DNA of 45,309 nt from an uncultured Oscillospiraceae bacterium (GTDB lineage: Bacteria > Bacillota > Clostridia > Oscillospirales > Oscillospiraceae). A program made the translations under genes and the position numbers. Positions 16,445 through 25,403 of the stretch are shown piece after piece; position 1 is the first letter of the stretch; every line of letters begins with the position of its first letter. Location of the stretch: NCBI GenBank assembly GCA_947589745.1, contig CANQCS010000015.1, forward strand, positions 1-45,309, written 5' to 3'. The notes beneath the pieces were generated by a model. That model did no database searches. It saw only the letters and a list, made by a program, of their open reading frames with translations, and was not told where the DNA came from.

Positions 16445-17745
16445 AGTCTTCTCAGCTTGCAGATATAAAATCCGTCGGTTTCGTGGCGCTGGGGCCAGAG
16501 GCGCAGAGCGCCATCGCTCACCTCCCCCAGCCCCGGCAGGGCGAAGGGGGAGTTTTTGAACTCGCTGTGGGCGGCGAGGAAAGCGTCCGTGACGTCCTCG
16601 TTCTCCTCCCGCAGGACGGTACAGGTGGCGTACACCAGCACGCCGCCGGGCTTTACATAGTTGGCCGCGTTCTCCAGGATGGCCCCCTGGACCTTCGGCA
16701 GCCCCGCGATGGCGGCGGGGTCCTTGTAGCGGATATCCGGCTTCTTCCGAATGATGCCCAGCCCGGAGCAGGGCACGTCGCAGAGCACCAGGTCGAACGC
16801 CCTGTCCCACGCGGGCTCGTACTCCCGCCCGTCCCGGAGGACGGTGCGGACGCAGGCGATCCCCAGCCGCCCGGCCCCCTTCTCGATGAGGCCCAGCTTG
16901 TGGGCGTGGATGTCGCAGGCCGTGATCTCGCCCCGGTCCGCCATCTCCATGGCGGCGGCGAAGGACTTCCCTCCCGGCGCGGCGCAGACGTCCAGCACCC
17001 GGTCCCCCGGCCTGATCCCAGCGGCCAGCACCACCGCCCTGGCGGCGGCGTCCTGGACCTGGAACCAGCCGTCCCGGAAGGCGGGCAGGGCCTCCAGGTC
17101 TCCCCCGCCCCTCAGCAGCCAGCAGTCCGGCAGCCACGGGTGGGGCGTCACCGCCGCCCCGCCGGCCTCCAGAGCGGCCAGCAGCTCCCCGGCGGTGCAT
17201 TTCAGCGGGTTCCGCTGGATGGTGGTGGGGACCGCCTCGTTGTCCAGGCGGAGAAATTCCTCCGCCTCCTCCTTCCCCAGCAGGTCCGTGAGCTTGTCCA
17301 CCAGCCACTGGGGGTGGCTGTACCGCAGCGCCAGATCCTCCGGCGGCACCGTGGCGGGCAGTTTATCCTTCTCCCTGCTGAGACGCCGGAGGACGGCGTT
17401 GACGAACCCGGACGCCCTCGCCCGCTTCCGCCGCTTCACGCACTCCACCGCCTCGTCCACAGCGGCGCTGTCCGGGATGCGGTCCATGTACAAGATCTGG
17501 TAGGCCCCCAGCAGCAGCACGTCCCGGACGAAGGGCTCCAGCCTGCCGGTCCCCTGGTCGCAGCAGCGGTCCAGATAGTGGAGCAGCAGCGCCCGGTTTT
17601 GCAGCACCCCGTAGGTGAGCCGCGCCGCCAGAGCCGCCTCCCGCCTGTCCAGGCCCCGGCAGGCGGCCTTCAGGCTCCCGTCGGACCAGGCGTCCAGCCT
17701 CCGGCAGGCGGTCAGGGCCTCAAGGGCCGCGTCCCGGCCCGTCAC
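16441..17745 (-). CDS. rsmB: 16S rRNA (cytosine-967-C5)-methyltransferase
   Basis: SAM-dependent methyltransferase of 16S rRNA C967. 434 residues: N-terminal NusB-like RNA-binding region (about 1-130, AALAARLTYGVLQNRALLLHYLD), then a Rossmann catalytic domain with LDVCAAPGGKS, the motif IV cysteine block LCDVPCSGLGIIRKKPDIRYK, and the second catalytic cysteine in YATCTVLREENE. The GTG start overlaps the yugP stop (GTGA). Shine-Dalgarno is weak, so translation is probably coupled. Confidence 0.95.
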   Translation of the reverse strand: MTGRDAALEALTACRRLDAWSDGSLKAACRGLDRREAALAARLTYGVLQNRALLLHYLDRCCDQGTGRLEPFVRDVLLLGAYQILYMDRIPDSAAVDEAVECVKRRKRARASGFVNAVLRRLSREKDKLPATVPPEDLALRYSHPQWLVDKLTDLLGKEEAEEFLRLDNEAVPTTIQRNPLKCTAGELLAALEAGGAAVTPHPWLPDCWLLRGGGDLEALPAFRDGWFQVQDAAARAVVLAAGIRPGDRVLDVCAAPGGKSFAAAMEMADRGEITACDIHAHKLGLIEKGAGRLGIACVRTVLRDGREYEPAWDRAFDLVLCDVPCSGLGIIRKKPDIRYKDPAAIAGLPKVQGAILENAANYVKPGGVLVYATCTVLREENEDVTDAFLAAHSEFKNSPFALPGLGEVSDGALRLWPQRHETDGFYICKLRRL

Positions 17746-18482
17746 CGGCGGCTGCGGCGGTTGCCGCCGCGGGAGAGGAAGATCAGCAGATAGCGCAGGA
17801 GCTGGAGCAGGGACATGAGCAGCGCGGCCACGTAGGTCAGGGCTGCGGCGGTGAGGACCTTCCTGGCCCCCCGGCGTTCGTCGTCCTCCAGCAGGTGGTT
17901 CTCGTCAATGGCCTGGAGCGCCCGGGCGGAGGCGTTGAACTCCACCGGCAGCGTCACCAGCTGAAAGATGGTGCTCAGGCTGAACAGGGCGATCCCCACC
18001 AGGAACAGGGGCTGGATATACAGCACGATGCCCAGCATCAGGGCGATAAAGGCGAACTGGGACCCGAACCGGGTGGCGGGGATGATGGCGGCGCGGACAC
18101 GGATGGGGCCGTAGCCCACGGCGTACTGCACCGCATGGCCCGCCTCGTGGGCGGCCACGCCCACCGCCGCCACGGTGGGGGCGTTGTAGACATTCTCAGA
18201 GAGGTAGATGGTGTTGTCCCTGGGGTCGTAGTGGTCCGTGAGATTGCCCCGGCAGGGCTTGATGGCCACGTCCAGCACCCCGTGGGCCCGGAGCACGTCG
18301 TAGGCCGCCTGGGCGCCGGTGATCCCCCGGCGGCTGCGGACCTGGCTGTACTTGTTGAAGCTGGAGCTGACCTTGATCTGGGCGTACACCGAGAGGAGCA
18401 GCACTGGGATCAGGGCGATCCAGTAGACGGCGTCGGCGTAGAACGCGCCGCCGGCCCCGTAGCCATAGCTGTAATAGGGCAT
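17742..18482 (-). CDS. YugP-family neutral zinc metallopeptidase
   Basis: A 246-residue membrane protein of the Zn_peptidase_2 (YugP) family. An N-terminal membrane helix (AVYWIALIPVLLLSVYAQIKV) is followed by the zinc motif AAHEAGHAVQYAVGY (HExxH type), then three hydrophobic segments. The C-terminus is rich in arginine (GGNRRSRR). Substrates are unknown. GGAGGAG lies 7 nt before ATG. In Clostridia this gene is often found between fmt and rsmB, as here; it has no counterpart in the B. subtilis version of the operon. Confidence 0.92.
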   Translation of the reverse strand: MPYYSYGYGAGGAFYADAVYWIALIPVLLLSVYAQIKVSSSFNKYSQVRSRRGITGAQAAYDVLRAHGVLDVAIKPCRGNLTDHYDPRDNTIYLSENVYNAPTVAAVGVAAHEAGHAVQYAVGYGPIRVRAAIIPATRFGSQFAFIALMLGIVLYIQPLFLVGIALFSLSTIFQLVTLPVEFNASARALQAIDENHLLEDDERRGARKVLTAAALTYVAALLMSLLQLLRYLLIFLSRGGNRRSRR

Positions 18483-18511
18483 ATCGACTCCTCCTTACAA
18501 AAAATTTTTCG

Positions 18512-19429
18512 TCAGATTTTGATGGGATGTCCCCGCAGGTAGTCGGCGGCCTTCATGCGCTTGCCGCCGTCGGCCTGGAGCTCGGTGATAAAAAGGCTCC
18601 GCCCGTCGCCGCAGGCCACCTCGATCCCTGCCTTCCCGGCGGAGAGGACGGTGCCGGGGGCCTTTGCGGTCTCCCCGCCCACCCGGGCGGCGAACACCTT
18701 CCACCGCGCCCCGGCCACATCGGTGGTGGCGCAGGGCCAGGGCACCAGTCCCCGCACCTGGTCCTTCAGCGCCTGGGCGGGCCGGGTCCAGTCCATGGGG
18801 GACATTTCCCGGGAAAGCATGGAGGCGTACCGGTACTGGGGGCCGTACACCTGGGGCGTCCGGCCGGCGGTGCCGTCCCGGAGCCGGGTCAGCGCCTCGC
18901 TGGCGGCCTCGCCGCCCAGCAGCGCCAGACGGTCGTAGAGCTGGGAGGCGTCCTCGTCGGGGCCGATGGGGGTCGTCTTGCTCAGGAGAATGTCCCCCGC
19001 GTCCAGCTCCCGGACCATATACTGGACCGACACGCCGGTCTCGCTGTCGCCGTTGAGGATGGCCCAGTTGATGGGCGCGGCCCCCCGGTACTGGGGCAGC
19101 AGGGACGAGTGGACGTTGATGATGGCGGTCTTCGGGATGTCCAGCAGCGCCTGGGGCAAAATCTTGCCGTAGGCCGCCACCACGATCACGTCGGGCTCCA
19201 GCCCCCGCAGCTCCGCCAGGACCGCCTCGTCCCGGCAGGAGACCGGCTGGTACACGGGAATCCCGGCTGTCACGGCATACTCCTTTACAGGTGACGCCGT
19301 CAGCTTCATCCCCCGGTTTTTCGGCTTGTCCGGCTGGGTGTAGGCGGCAATCACGTTCCACCCGTCCTCCACCAGCCGCCTGAGCACCGCCGCGCCAAAG
19401 GCCGGGGTGCCCATGAACACGACACGCAT
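18512..19429 (-). CDS. fmt: Methionyl-tRNA formyltransferase
   Basis: Formylates initiator Met-tRNA with 10-formyl-tetrahydrofolate. 305 residues: N-terminal MRVVFMGTPAFGAAVLRRL; catalytic segment NVHSSLLPQYRGAAPINWAI (Asn and His); VSVQYMVRELDAGDIL with the catalytic Asp; the tRNA-binding C-terminal OB domain begins near residue 205. GAGGAG overlaps the end of def, whose stop lies 2 nt upstream. Functionally paired with def. Confidence 0.97.
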   Translation of the reverse strand: MRVVFMGTPAFGAAVLRRLVEDGWNVIAAYTQPDKPKNRGMKLTASPVKEYAVTAGIPVYQPVSCRDEAVLAELRGLEPDVIVVAAYGKILPQALLDIPKTAIINVHSSLLPQYRGAAPINWAILNGDSETGVSVQYMVRELDAGDILLSKTTPIGPDEDASQLYDRLALLGGEAASEALTRLRDGTAGRTPQVYGPQYRYASMLSREMSPMDWTRPAQALKDQVRGLVPWPCATTDVAGARWKVFAARVGGETAKAPGTVLSAGKAGIEVACGDGRSLFITELQADGGKRMKAADYLRGHPIKI

Positions 19430-19431
19430 GG

Positions 19432-19968
19432 TCAGTTCTCCTCCTCCGCGTCTCTGAGGGACTGGCCCTCCTCCAGGCCGGCGTAGTAGGCGTCCAGCTC
19501 CTCGTCGGTGAGGAACCGGTCGATGTGCTCCACATAGAGGTGGCCGTCCAGGTGCTCGATCTCATGGCAGAAGCACCGGGCGATAAGGCCCTCGTCCTCG
19601 GCCTCGAACCAGTTGCCGTCCCGGTCCTGGGCCCGGACCTTCACATGGTCGGGCCGGGTGACCATGCCGAACTTGCCGGGGACGCTGAGGCAACCCTCGG
19701 GGCCGGTCTGCTCCCCGCTGGCCTCCACGATCTCCGGGTTCACCAACTCCAGGTACTCGTCCTCCTCATCGGAGACGCCCACGTTGATGACCACCGCCCG
19801 CCGCAGGATGCCCACCTGGGGCGCGGCCAGCCCCACGCCGTTGGCCTGGGCCAGGGTGTCCTTCATGTCGTCCAGTAAATTGTGGAGGCGCTTATTGAAG
19901 TCCGTCACCGGGCGGCACTTCTTGTTCAGCAGGGGGTCCCCCTGCACCACGATCTTTCTGATCCCCAT
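19432..19968 (-). CDS. def: Peptide deformylase
   Basis: Metal-dependent enzyme that removes the N-formyl group from nascent proteins. 178 residues with the three motifs GVGLAAPQVG, EGCLSVPGK and HEIEHLDG (HExxH metal site plus the cysteine of motif 2). GGAGG lies about 10 nt before the ATG at 19968. The extra upstream codons in frame do not belong to the family. Upstream is repeat B copy 3, which separates def from priA. Confidence 0.97.
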   Translation of the reverse strand: MGIRKIVVQGDPLLNKKCRPVTDFNKRLHNLLDDMKDTLAQANGVGLAAPQVGILRRAVVINVGVSDEEDEYLELVNPEIVEASGEQTGPEGCLSVPGKFGMVTRPDHVKVRAQDRDGNWFEAEDEGLIARCFCHEIEHLDGHLYVEHIDRFLTDEELDAYYAGLEEGQSLRDAEEEN

Positions 19969-20032
19969 GGTATCATACCCTCCTTCGGGCGCAAATAAAC
20001 TCAAATTTTGTCATCAACTGTTCTTCCATCAG

Positions 20033-20130
20033 AACCGTACACCGTTACCGTGCGGAAAACCAGGGATCGCAGCATCTTGGTAGCGATAGTAAAGTTCTTT
20101 TTGATCCTTTTTCTTTCAAGAAAAAGGATC
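20033..20130 (+). repeat. Repeat B, copy 3
   Basis: Full copy: AACCGTACACCGTTACCGTG, GCGGAAA, an ATCGC...GCGAT stem, AAAGTTCTTTTTGATCC, then the hairpin CTTTTTCTTTCAAGAAAAAG extended by GATCC/GGATC. It is inserted within the operon between priA and def and ends 1-2 nt into the priA stop codon. Confidence 0.85.
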
Positions 20131-22579
20131 AATCATCGGCGTTGCAGTCCACGAATAGATTCATGCCCCGGTTCTCCTTCTTCCGGTGGAAGGCCCGGAT
20201 GTAAAAGCTGATCACTTCACGGGCGCTGTGGTCGTTGCGTCCCACCCAGAACAGGCGGTAGCGGTAGCGGTTGTTGACCTTCACCACCGGCGCGGGCGCG
20301 GGGCCCACGATCTCCACCGCCCCCACATCGTCCCGGCCCCGGAGGCCGTCCCGCATGGCCTCCCGCAGCCCGGCGGCGGCGCGGAGCACCGCCCCCTCCT
20401 CCGGCCCGGACACGGTCATGGTGAAGATATCCGCAAAGGGCGGGTAGCGCCGGGCCCGGCGGATGCGGAGCTCGGCGGCGTAGAAGCTGTTGTAGTCCTG
20501 GGCCGCGGCGGCGGCGATGATCTCGTTGTCCGGGGTGAAGGTCTGGATCACCGCCCGGCCGTCCTTGCTCCCCCGGCCCGCCCGGCCCACCACCTGGGTC
20601 AGCAGGCTGAAGGTCCGCTCGGCGGCGTGGTAGTTGTCCACGTAGAGGCTCAGGTCCGCCGCCAGGACCCCCACCAGGGTCACATTGGGGAAATCCAGCC
20701 CCTTGGCCACCATCTGGGTGCCCAGGAGGATGGGGATGTTCTCCCGGCTGAACCGGTCCAGCAGGGCCTCGTGGTTGCCGGAGACGGTGTCCGCGTCCAT
20801 CCGCAGCACCCTGGCCCGGGGGAAGAGGGCGTTCAGCTCCTCCTCCACCCTCTGGGTCCCGGCGCCCACCTGCTTCATGAGCCCGCCGCACTGGGGGCAC
20901 GCCTGGGGCGCCCGCTCCGAGTGGCCGCAGTAGTGGCACATGAGCCGCCCGTTGGCGCTGTGGTAGGTCAGGGGCACGCTGCACCGGGGGCACTGGGGCA
21001 CGTCCCCGCACTCCCCGCACAGCAGCATCCGGCTGCTGCCCCGGCGGTTGAGGAACAGGATGCTCTGCTCCCCCCGGGCGATGTTGGCGGCCAGCTCCTC
21101 CCGGAGCGGCGCGCTGATCATGCCGGCGTTGCCGGCGCGGACCTCCTGCCGCATGTCCGCCACCACCACCCGGGGCAGGCTCTGGCGGTTGTAGCGGGAC
21201 CGGAGGATCAGCTTCTGGTAGACGCCCCGCTGGGCCTGCCAGGTGGTCTCGATGGAGGGCGTGGCGGAGCCCAGGACCAGGGCCGCCCCCTGCTGGGCGC
21301 AGAGGAACTTGGCCACGTCCCGGGCGTGGTAGCGGGGCGGGTTCTCGGACTGGTAGCTGCTCTCGTGCTCCTCGTCCAGGATGATCATGCCCAGGTCCTC
21401 CAGGGGCGCGAACACCGCGCTGCGGGTGCCCAGCACCACGTCCACCTGTCCCCGGCGGATGCGCTTCCACTGGTCGTAGCGCTCGCTCATGGAGAGGCCG
21501 CTGTGAAGCATGACTACTTTATCCCCGAAGTAGGCGCTGAATTTCGCCATCATCTGGGGGGTCAGGGCGATCTCGGGGACCAGGATCATCCCCCGCTTGC
21601 CCCGGCGGACCGTCTCCTGGAGGAGGCGGATATACACCAGGGTCTTCCCGCTGCCGGTAACGCCGTACAGCAGGGCGCAGGACGCCCCGCCCTCCCCGGC
21701 CCTGGCCAGGATGGCGTCGCAGGCGGCCTGCTGCTCCTCGCTGAGGACGATGGGCGCGCCGTCGGCGGGGGCGGGCCTGGGGACCCGGAAGACCTCCTCC
21801 CGGGAGAAGGCCACGAGGCCGCTCTTTTCCAGGCTCCGGAGCGTCTGGGCAGAGGCCCCGGTGAAATAGCAGATATCGCTGGAGAGGGCGCTGCCCACGG
21901 TGCTCAGCAGACGGATCACCTCATAGCGCATGGGGGCGCTGCGGCGCTTGGGCTCCACCGTGGCCATGGCCTCCTCGGCGCTGACGGCCAGGGTCACCCG
22001 GCGGGCCTGCTTGTCCGTCAAACGGCGGTCCGCCTCGGCGTCGATGGTGACGACGCCCCGGCGCCGGAGCTCCCGGGCCACCGCCGCCGCGCCCTCGCCG
22101 CAGGCCAGGCGCAGGGTCTCCAGCTCGCAGGACCCGCCGTGGGCGCAGAGGGCCTCCAGCACCCGGCTCTCCTTCTCATTGGCCCCGGCGGTGAGGGCGT
22201 CCTCCCGGCTGAGGGCCAGGGTGCAGACCTCCCGCACCCGGTACCACAGCCCGGCGGGCAGCAGCACCTTCACCGCGTCGTAGATGGTGCAGAAGTACCG
22301 CTCCCGGAGCCACAGGGCCAGCCTGATCTGGTCCGGCCCCAGGACGCTCTCGCTGTCCAGCACCCGGCCGATGGCCTTCAGCTCCGGCCGCTTGCTCCCC
22401 TGGGAGAGGGCCAGGATGACGCCCTCGCTGACCTTGTTGCCCCTTCCGAAGGGCACGGTCACCCGGACGCCCACCCTGGCCTTGTCCGCCAGGGCGGCGG
22501 GCACCAGGTAGTCGTAGGGCCTGTCGATGCTGTAGGTGGCGGCAGCCACCGCCACCCGGGCCACGCCCGCCAGCTCCAT
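20129..22579 (-). CDS. priA: Primosomal protein N' (replication restart helicase)
   Basis: 3'-to-5' DNA helicase that reloads the replisome at stalled forks. 816 residues: N-terminal 3'BD (VAAATYSIDRPYDYLVP), winged helix, Walker A GVTGSGKTLVYIRLL, DEEH box, GSATPSIET. The zinc-binding region between the helicase lobes has paired cysteines (CGECGDVPQCPRCSVPL and CHYCGHSERAPQACPQCGG). ILLGTQMVAKGLDFP is motif V. ATG 22579 is chosen; a GTG two codons upstream overlapping the rpoZ stop is also possible. Antisense frames here are GC-driven shadows. Confidence 0.96.
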   Translation of the reverse strand: MELAGVARVAVAAATYSIDRPYDYLVPAALADKARVGVRVTVPFGRGNKVSEGVILALSQGSKRPELKAIGRVLDSESVLGPDQIRLALWLRERYFCTIYDAVKVLLPAGLWYRVREVCTLALSREDALTAGANEKESRVLEALCAHGGSCELETLRLACGEGAAAVARELRRRGVVTIDAEADRRLTDKQARRVTLAVSAEEAMATVEPKRRSAPMRYEVIRLLSTVGSALSSDICYFTGASAQTLRSLEKSGLVAFSREEVFRVPRPAPADGAPIVLSEEQQAACDAILARAGEGGASCALLYGVTGSGKTLVYIRLLQETVRRGKRGMILVPEIALTPQMMAKFSAYFGDKVVMLHSGLSMSERYDQWKRIRRGQVDVVLGTRSAVFAPLEDLGMIILDEEHESSYQSENPPRYHARDVAKFLCAQQGAALVLGSATPSIETTWQAQRGVYQKLILRSRYNRQSLPRVVVADMRQEVRAGNAGMISAPLREELAANIARGEQSILFLNRRGSSRMLLCGECGDVPQCPRCSVPLTYHSANGRLMCHYCGHSERAPQACPQCGGLMKQVGAGTQRVEEELNALFPRARVLRMDADTVSGNHEALLDRFSRENIPILLGTQMVAKGLDFPNVTLVGVLAADLSLYVDNYHAAERTFSLLTQVVGRAGRGSKDGRAVIQTFTPDNEIIAAAAAQDYNSFYAAELRIRRARRYPPFADIFTMTVSGPEEGAVLRAAAGLREAMRDGLRGRDDVGAVEIVGPAPAPVVKVNNRYRYRLFWVGRNDHSAREVISFYIRAFHRKKENRGMNLFVDCNADD

Positions 22580-22581
22580 GT

Positions 22582-22800
22582 TCACTCGACGTCGGCGATA
22601 ACGATATCGGCGGCGGCCACGGACAGCTTGCCGTCGGCCACCTCCTGGATCGCCAGGGTGACGGGCTTCTCGTCCATCTTCTCGCCCAGGTCCTCGGCCT
22701 CCTGGGAGATCTGCCGGGCCCGGCGGGCTACCACGTTCACCAGCAGATAGCGGTTGGGCACATTGGCGGTCAGCTTGTTCATGGGGGGATAGAGCATCAT
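22582..22800 (-). CDS. rpoZ: RNA polymerase subunit omega
   Basis: Small subunit that aids assembly of RNA polymerase. 72 residues. It shows the Firmicutes omega pattern: MMLYPPMNKL then NRYLLVNVVARRARQISQEAE, KPVTLAIQEVADGKL. AAGGA lies upstream of two consecutive ATG codons. Position between gmk and priA is the standard one. coaBC, which follows rpoZ in B. subtilis, is absent here. Confidence 0.94.
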   Translation of the reverse strand: MMLYPPMNKLTANVPNRYLLVNVVARRARQISQEAEDLGEKMDEKPVTLAIQEVADGKLSVAAADIVIADVE

Positions 22801-22840
22801 AATCGGATCATTCCTTTGATTAGAATTTAGTAAGACAAAG

Positions 22841-23437
22841 TCAATAGCGGTCTATCATATCCAGCCGCTCGGCGGGCCGGCAGTGCTCCGCGCGCATGAT
22901 GGCGCGCAGCTCGCTGACGGCGTGCTCCACGGTGTCGTTGATCACGAAATAGTCGAAATCCTTGGCGGCGGCGAACTCCTGCCGGCCCCGCTCCAGGCGG
23001 GAGCGGACCTTCTCCATGTCCTCGGTGCCCCGGCCGACCAGCCGGCGCTCCAGCTCCGCCCAGCTGGGCGGGGCGATGTAGATGCGCACCGCCTCGGGCC
23101 GCTTCCGGTGGACCTGCTCCGCGCCCTGGATCTCGATGTCCAGCAGCACGTCCCGGCCCCGCTCCATGGCGTCGTCCACGTACTTCCGGGGGGTGCCGTA
23201 GCAGTTGCCCACGAACTGGGCGTGCTCCAGGAACTCGTCCGCCGCGATCCACTCCTCGAACTGCTCCCTGGTGAGGAAGTGGTAGTGGACGCCGTCCACC
23301 TCGCCGGGGCGGGGCGGGCGGGTGGTGGCGGACACGGAGAAGTACAGCGTGGGGTCCTGGGCCAGGAGCCTGGCCACCACGGTGCCCTTCCCCACGCCGG
23401 AGGGCCCGCACAGGATGAACGTCTTTCCCTTTCTCAT
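22841..23437 (-). CDS. gmk: Guanylate kinase
   Basis: Phosphorylates GMP to GDP with ATP. 198 residues: P-loop [16 protein letters not shown], the GMP-binding [19 protein letters not shown] block, [14 protein letters not shown], and the lid [19 protein letters not shown]. The start overlaps the remA stop by 4 nt (ATGA). Confidence 0.97.
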   Translation of the reverse strand: MRKGKTFILCGPSGVGKGTVVARLLAQDPTLYFSVSATTRPPRPGEVDGVHYHFLTREQFEEWIAADEFLEHAQFVGNCYGTPRKYVDDAMERGRDVLLDIEIQGAEQVHRKRPEAVRIYIAPPSWAELERRLVGRGTEDMEKVRSRLERGRQEFAAAKDFDYFVINDTVEHAVSELRAIMRAEHCRPAERLDMIDRY

Positions 23438-23694
23438 GCTTCCTCCTCCAGCGCGGCGGGGTCCATCCCGAACCGGGGGGCCAATTTTTCCAACGGCAGG
23501 CCGGACAGGATCACGTGGTCACTGTCCATCAGCAGCACCGCGGCGGTCTTGCGGCCGTAGGTGGCGTCGATGAGCATACTGCGGTCCCGGGCCTCGGCGA
23601 TGAGGCGCTTGACCGGGGCGGAGTCGGGGCTGACCACGGCGATGAGCCGCTGGGCCGCCACCAGCCCGCCGAAGCCGATACTGACCAGTTCCAT
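23434..23694 (-). CDS. remA: RemA/DUF370 regulator
   Basis: An 86-residue member of the RemA family, DNA-binding regulators that in B. subtilis activate biofilm matrix and osmoprotection genes by forming ring-like oligomers. Signature: [53 protein letters not shown]. Its position between yicC and gmk is conserved across Firmicutes. Confidence 0.95.
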   Translation of the reverse strand: MELVSIGFGGLVAAQRLIAVVSPDSAPVKRLIAEARDRSMLIDATYGRKTAAVLLMDSDHVILSGLPLEKLAPRFGMDPAALEEEA

Positions 23695-23707
23695 CCCGCG
23701 CCTCCCG

Positions 23708-24592
23708 TCACTCGATGTTCTGCACCTGTTCGCGGATCTTCTCCACCTCCGCCTTCAGGTCCACCACCCACTGGGCGATCTCCAGGTCCGTGCACTTGGA
23801 GCCGATGGTGTTGCTCTCCCGGTTGACCTCCTGGATGAGGAAGTCCAGCTTCCGGCCCACGGGCTCACCGCTACATAGCATGGCCCGCAGCTGGGACAGG
23901 TGGCTCCTGAGCCGCACGGTCTCCTCGTCCACGGCCACCTTGTCGGCGAAGATGGCGGCCTCGGTGAGGATGCGGCTCTCGTCGATGGCGGTGCTCTGGA
24001 GCACCTCCTGCATCCGGGCCAGCAGCTTCTCCCGGTACTCCGCCACGGTCTGGGGGGAGCGCTGCTCCACTTTCGCGGTCAGCGCCTCGATGGTGTCCAG
24101 CCGCCCCAGGATGTCCTGGGCCAGCTTCTCCCCCTCGGTCTCCCGCATGGAAGTATATGCCGTCAGGGCCTCCTCTAAAACGGCGCACAGGTCCGCTGTC
24201 ACCGTCTCCAGGTCCTCCTCGGCCTTGGTGACCTGCAGCACGTCCGGCAGCCGGGCCAGGTCCGTCACGGCGTATTTCTTCCGGAGCATCCCGTCGCTGA
24301 GCCCGTAGAGCTGCCGCAGGGCGGCGATATAGCTCCTGGCCAGGGGCTCGTTGACGGCCACCACCGTCTCCTCCGCCCCCTTGGCGTCCACGGAGATGAA
24401 CACGTCCACCTTGCCCCGGCTGGTCCGCTTCTGGACCAGGGCCTTGATGGCGTCCTCCGCGAAGCCGTAGGCCCGGGGCATCTTCACGGAGCAGTCCAGG
24501 TAGCGGTTGTTGACGCTCCGGACCTCCACGGTGATGTCCCGACCGTTCCTCGTCTCTCTCGCCCGGCCGTAGCCGGTCATGCTCTTGACCAA
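23708..24592 (-). CDS. yicC: YicC-family endoribonuclease
   Basis: YicC family, characterised in E. coli as an RNase acting on small RNAs. 294 residues: N-terminal [10 protein letters not shown] motif, [13 protein letters not shown]-terminal [40 protein letters not shown] (DUF1732). The start is a TTG: GGAGGAG lies 8 nt upstream and the family begins M-[IV]-KSMTG, so an internal ATG would cut into the conserved motif. Probably the first gene of the long operon. Confidence 0.95.
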   Translation of the reverse strand: MVKSMTGYGRARETRNGRDITVEVRSVNNRYLDCSVKMPRAYGFAEDAIKALVQKRTSRGKVDVFISVDAKGAEETVVAVNEPLARSYIAALRQLYGLSDGMLRKKYAVTDLARLPDVLQVTKAEEDLETVTADLCAVLEEALTAYTSMRETEGEKLAQDILGRLDTIEALTAKVEQRSPQTVAEYREKLLARMQEVLQSTAIDESRILTEAAIFADKVAVDEETVRLRSHLSQLRAMLCSGEPVGRKLDFLIQEVNRESNTIGSKCTDLEIAQWVVDLKAEVEKIREQVQNIE

Positions 24593-24654
24593 ATCGTCTC
24601 TCCTCCTTCAAAGGCCTCCCGGCCCTGCCATTTCGAACTCATACGATTCTCTCA

Positions 24655-24757
24655 TGAAAAGCGCACTTCGTTACCGCGCGGAACATACAGGGATCGCAAC
24701 GCTTTGAGAGCGAAGATAAAGTTCTTTTTGGTACTTTTTCTTTCAAGAAAAAATATC
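24655..24757 (+). repeat. Repeat B, copy 4
   Basis: Copy with CGTTACCGCGCGGAA, GGGATCGCAACGCTTTGAGA, AAAGTTCTTTTTGGTAC and the hairpin CTTTTTCTTTCAAGAAAAA. The outer stem pairs are weaker than in other copies. It fills the gap between yicC and the J-domain gene and touches the latter's stop codon. Confidence 0.82.
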
Positions 24758-25403
24758 AACACCAGAAGATCCGCATTCCGCCGCAGCTGCACAGGTTGCA
24801 CATCAGGTACGCGCAGGCCATCCGCCCGCAGACGTTCCCCTCGCCGCAGCCGCTGGAGAACACCTCATAGCCCTCGGGCCGGTAGGCCCCCTGGCCGTTC
24901 TCCACGAAGTTCAGCATCTGCCGGTACTCCCCGTTGCCGGGGTCCATCTGGCAGGCGGTCTGGTAGTACCGCCGCGCCTCGTCCACCCAGCCCCGGCGGT
25001 AGCAGATGGTGCCCTTCAGGAAGTTCCACTCCCCGTCGTGGTCGGTGATCTGCCCCAGCAGCTGCTCCGCCGTGGCCAGGTCCCCCTGGTTGATGGCCAT
25101 GCGCACCCGCTGGAAGAGGGGGCTGCCGGCGCGCTGCTGGTACTGCTGCTGGTAGCCGCCGTAGTAGCTCTGCCGCTGCTGGGCCTGGGAGCCGTAGGTC
25201 GCGTTCCCCCGGCCGCCGCGCTGGCGCTGGATGGTGTCGTAGGCGGCGTTGATCTCCTTCATCTTCTCCTGGGCCAGGTCGGCCAGGGGGTTGTCGTGGT
25301 AGTTGTCCGGATGGTACTTCCGGGCCAGATCGCGGTACGCCTTCTTGACCTCCTCGTCGGTAGCGGTGGAGGGGATATTCAGCACTTCATAGGGATCGGT
25401 CAT
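24756..25403 (-). CDS. J-domain protein with cysteine-rich tail
   Basis: A 215-residue co-chaperone-like protein. An N-terminal J domain (about 1-65) has the essential HPD in DLARKYHPDNYHD. A Gln/Tyr/Gly-rich linker (QAQQRQSYYGGYQQQYQQ) follows. Then comes a TPR-like helical region with AINQGDLATAEQLLGQI and WVDEARRYYQTACQMDP, and a tail with eight cysteines (SSGCGEGNVCGRMACAYLMC-NLCSCGG). It likely recruits DnaK to a membrane or metal-bound partner (inference). The ATG overlaps the DUF5685 stop (ATGA). Last gene of the cdaA operon. Confidence 0.88.
   Translation of the reverse strand: MTDPYEVLNIPSTATDEEVKKAYRDLARKYHPDNYHDNPLADLAQEKMKEINAAYDTIQRQRGGRGNATYGSQAQQRQSYYGGYQQQYQQRAGSPLFQRVRMAINQGDLATAEQLLGQITDHDGEWNFLKGTICYRRGWVDEARRYYQTACQMDPGNGEYRQMLNFVENGQGAYRPEGYEVFSSGCGEGNVCGRMACAYLMCNLCSCGGMRIFWC

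Noticed and set aside
20186-22750. Very long antisense open frame over priA, and similar ones over prkC (12605-14656) and rsmB (16483-17793)
   Set aside because: High GC at third codon positions leaves the opposite strand free of stops. The translations are low-complexity (rich in A, G, P, H, L) and show no family motifs.
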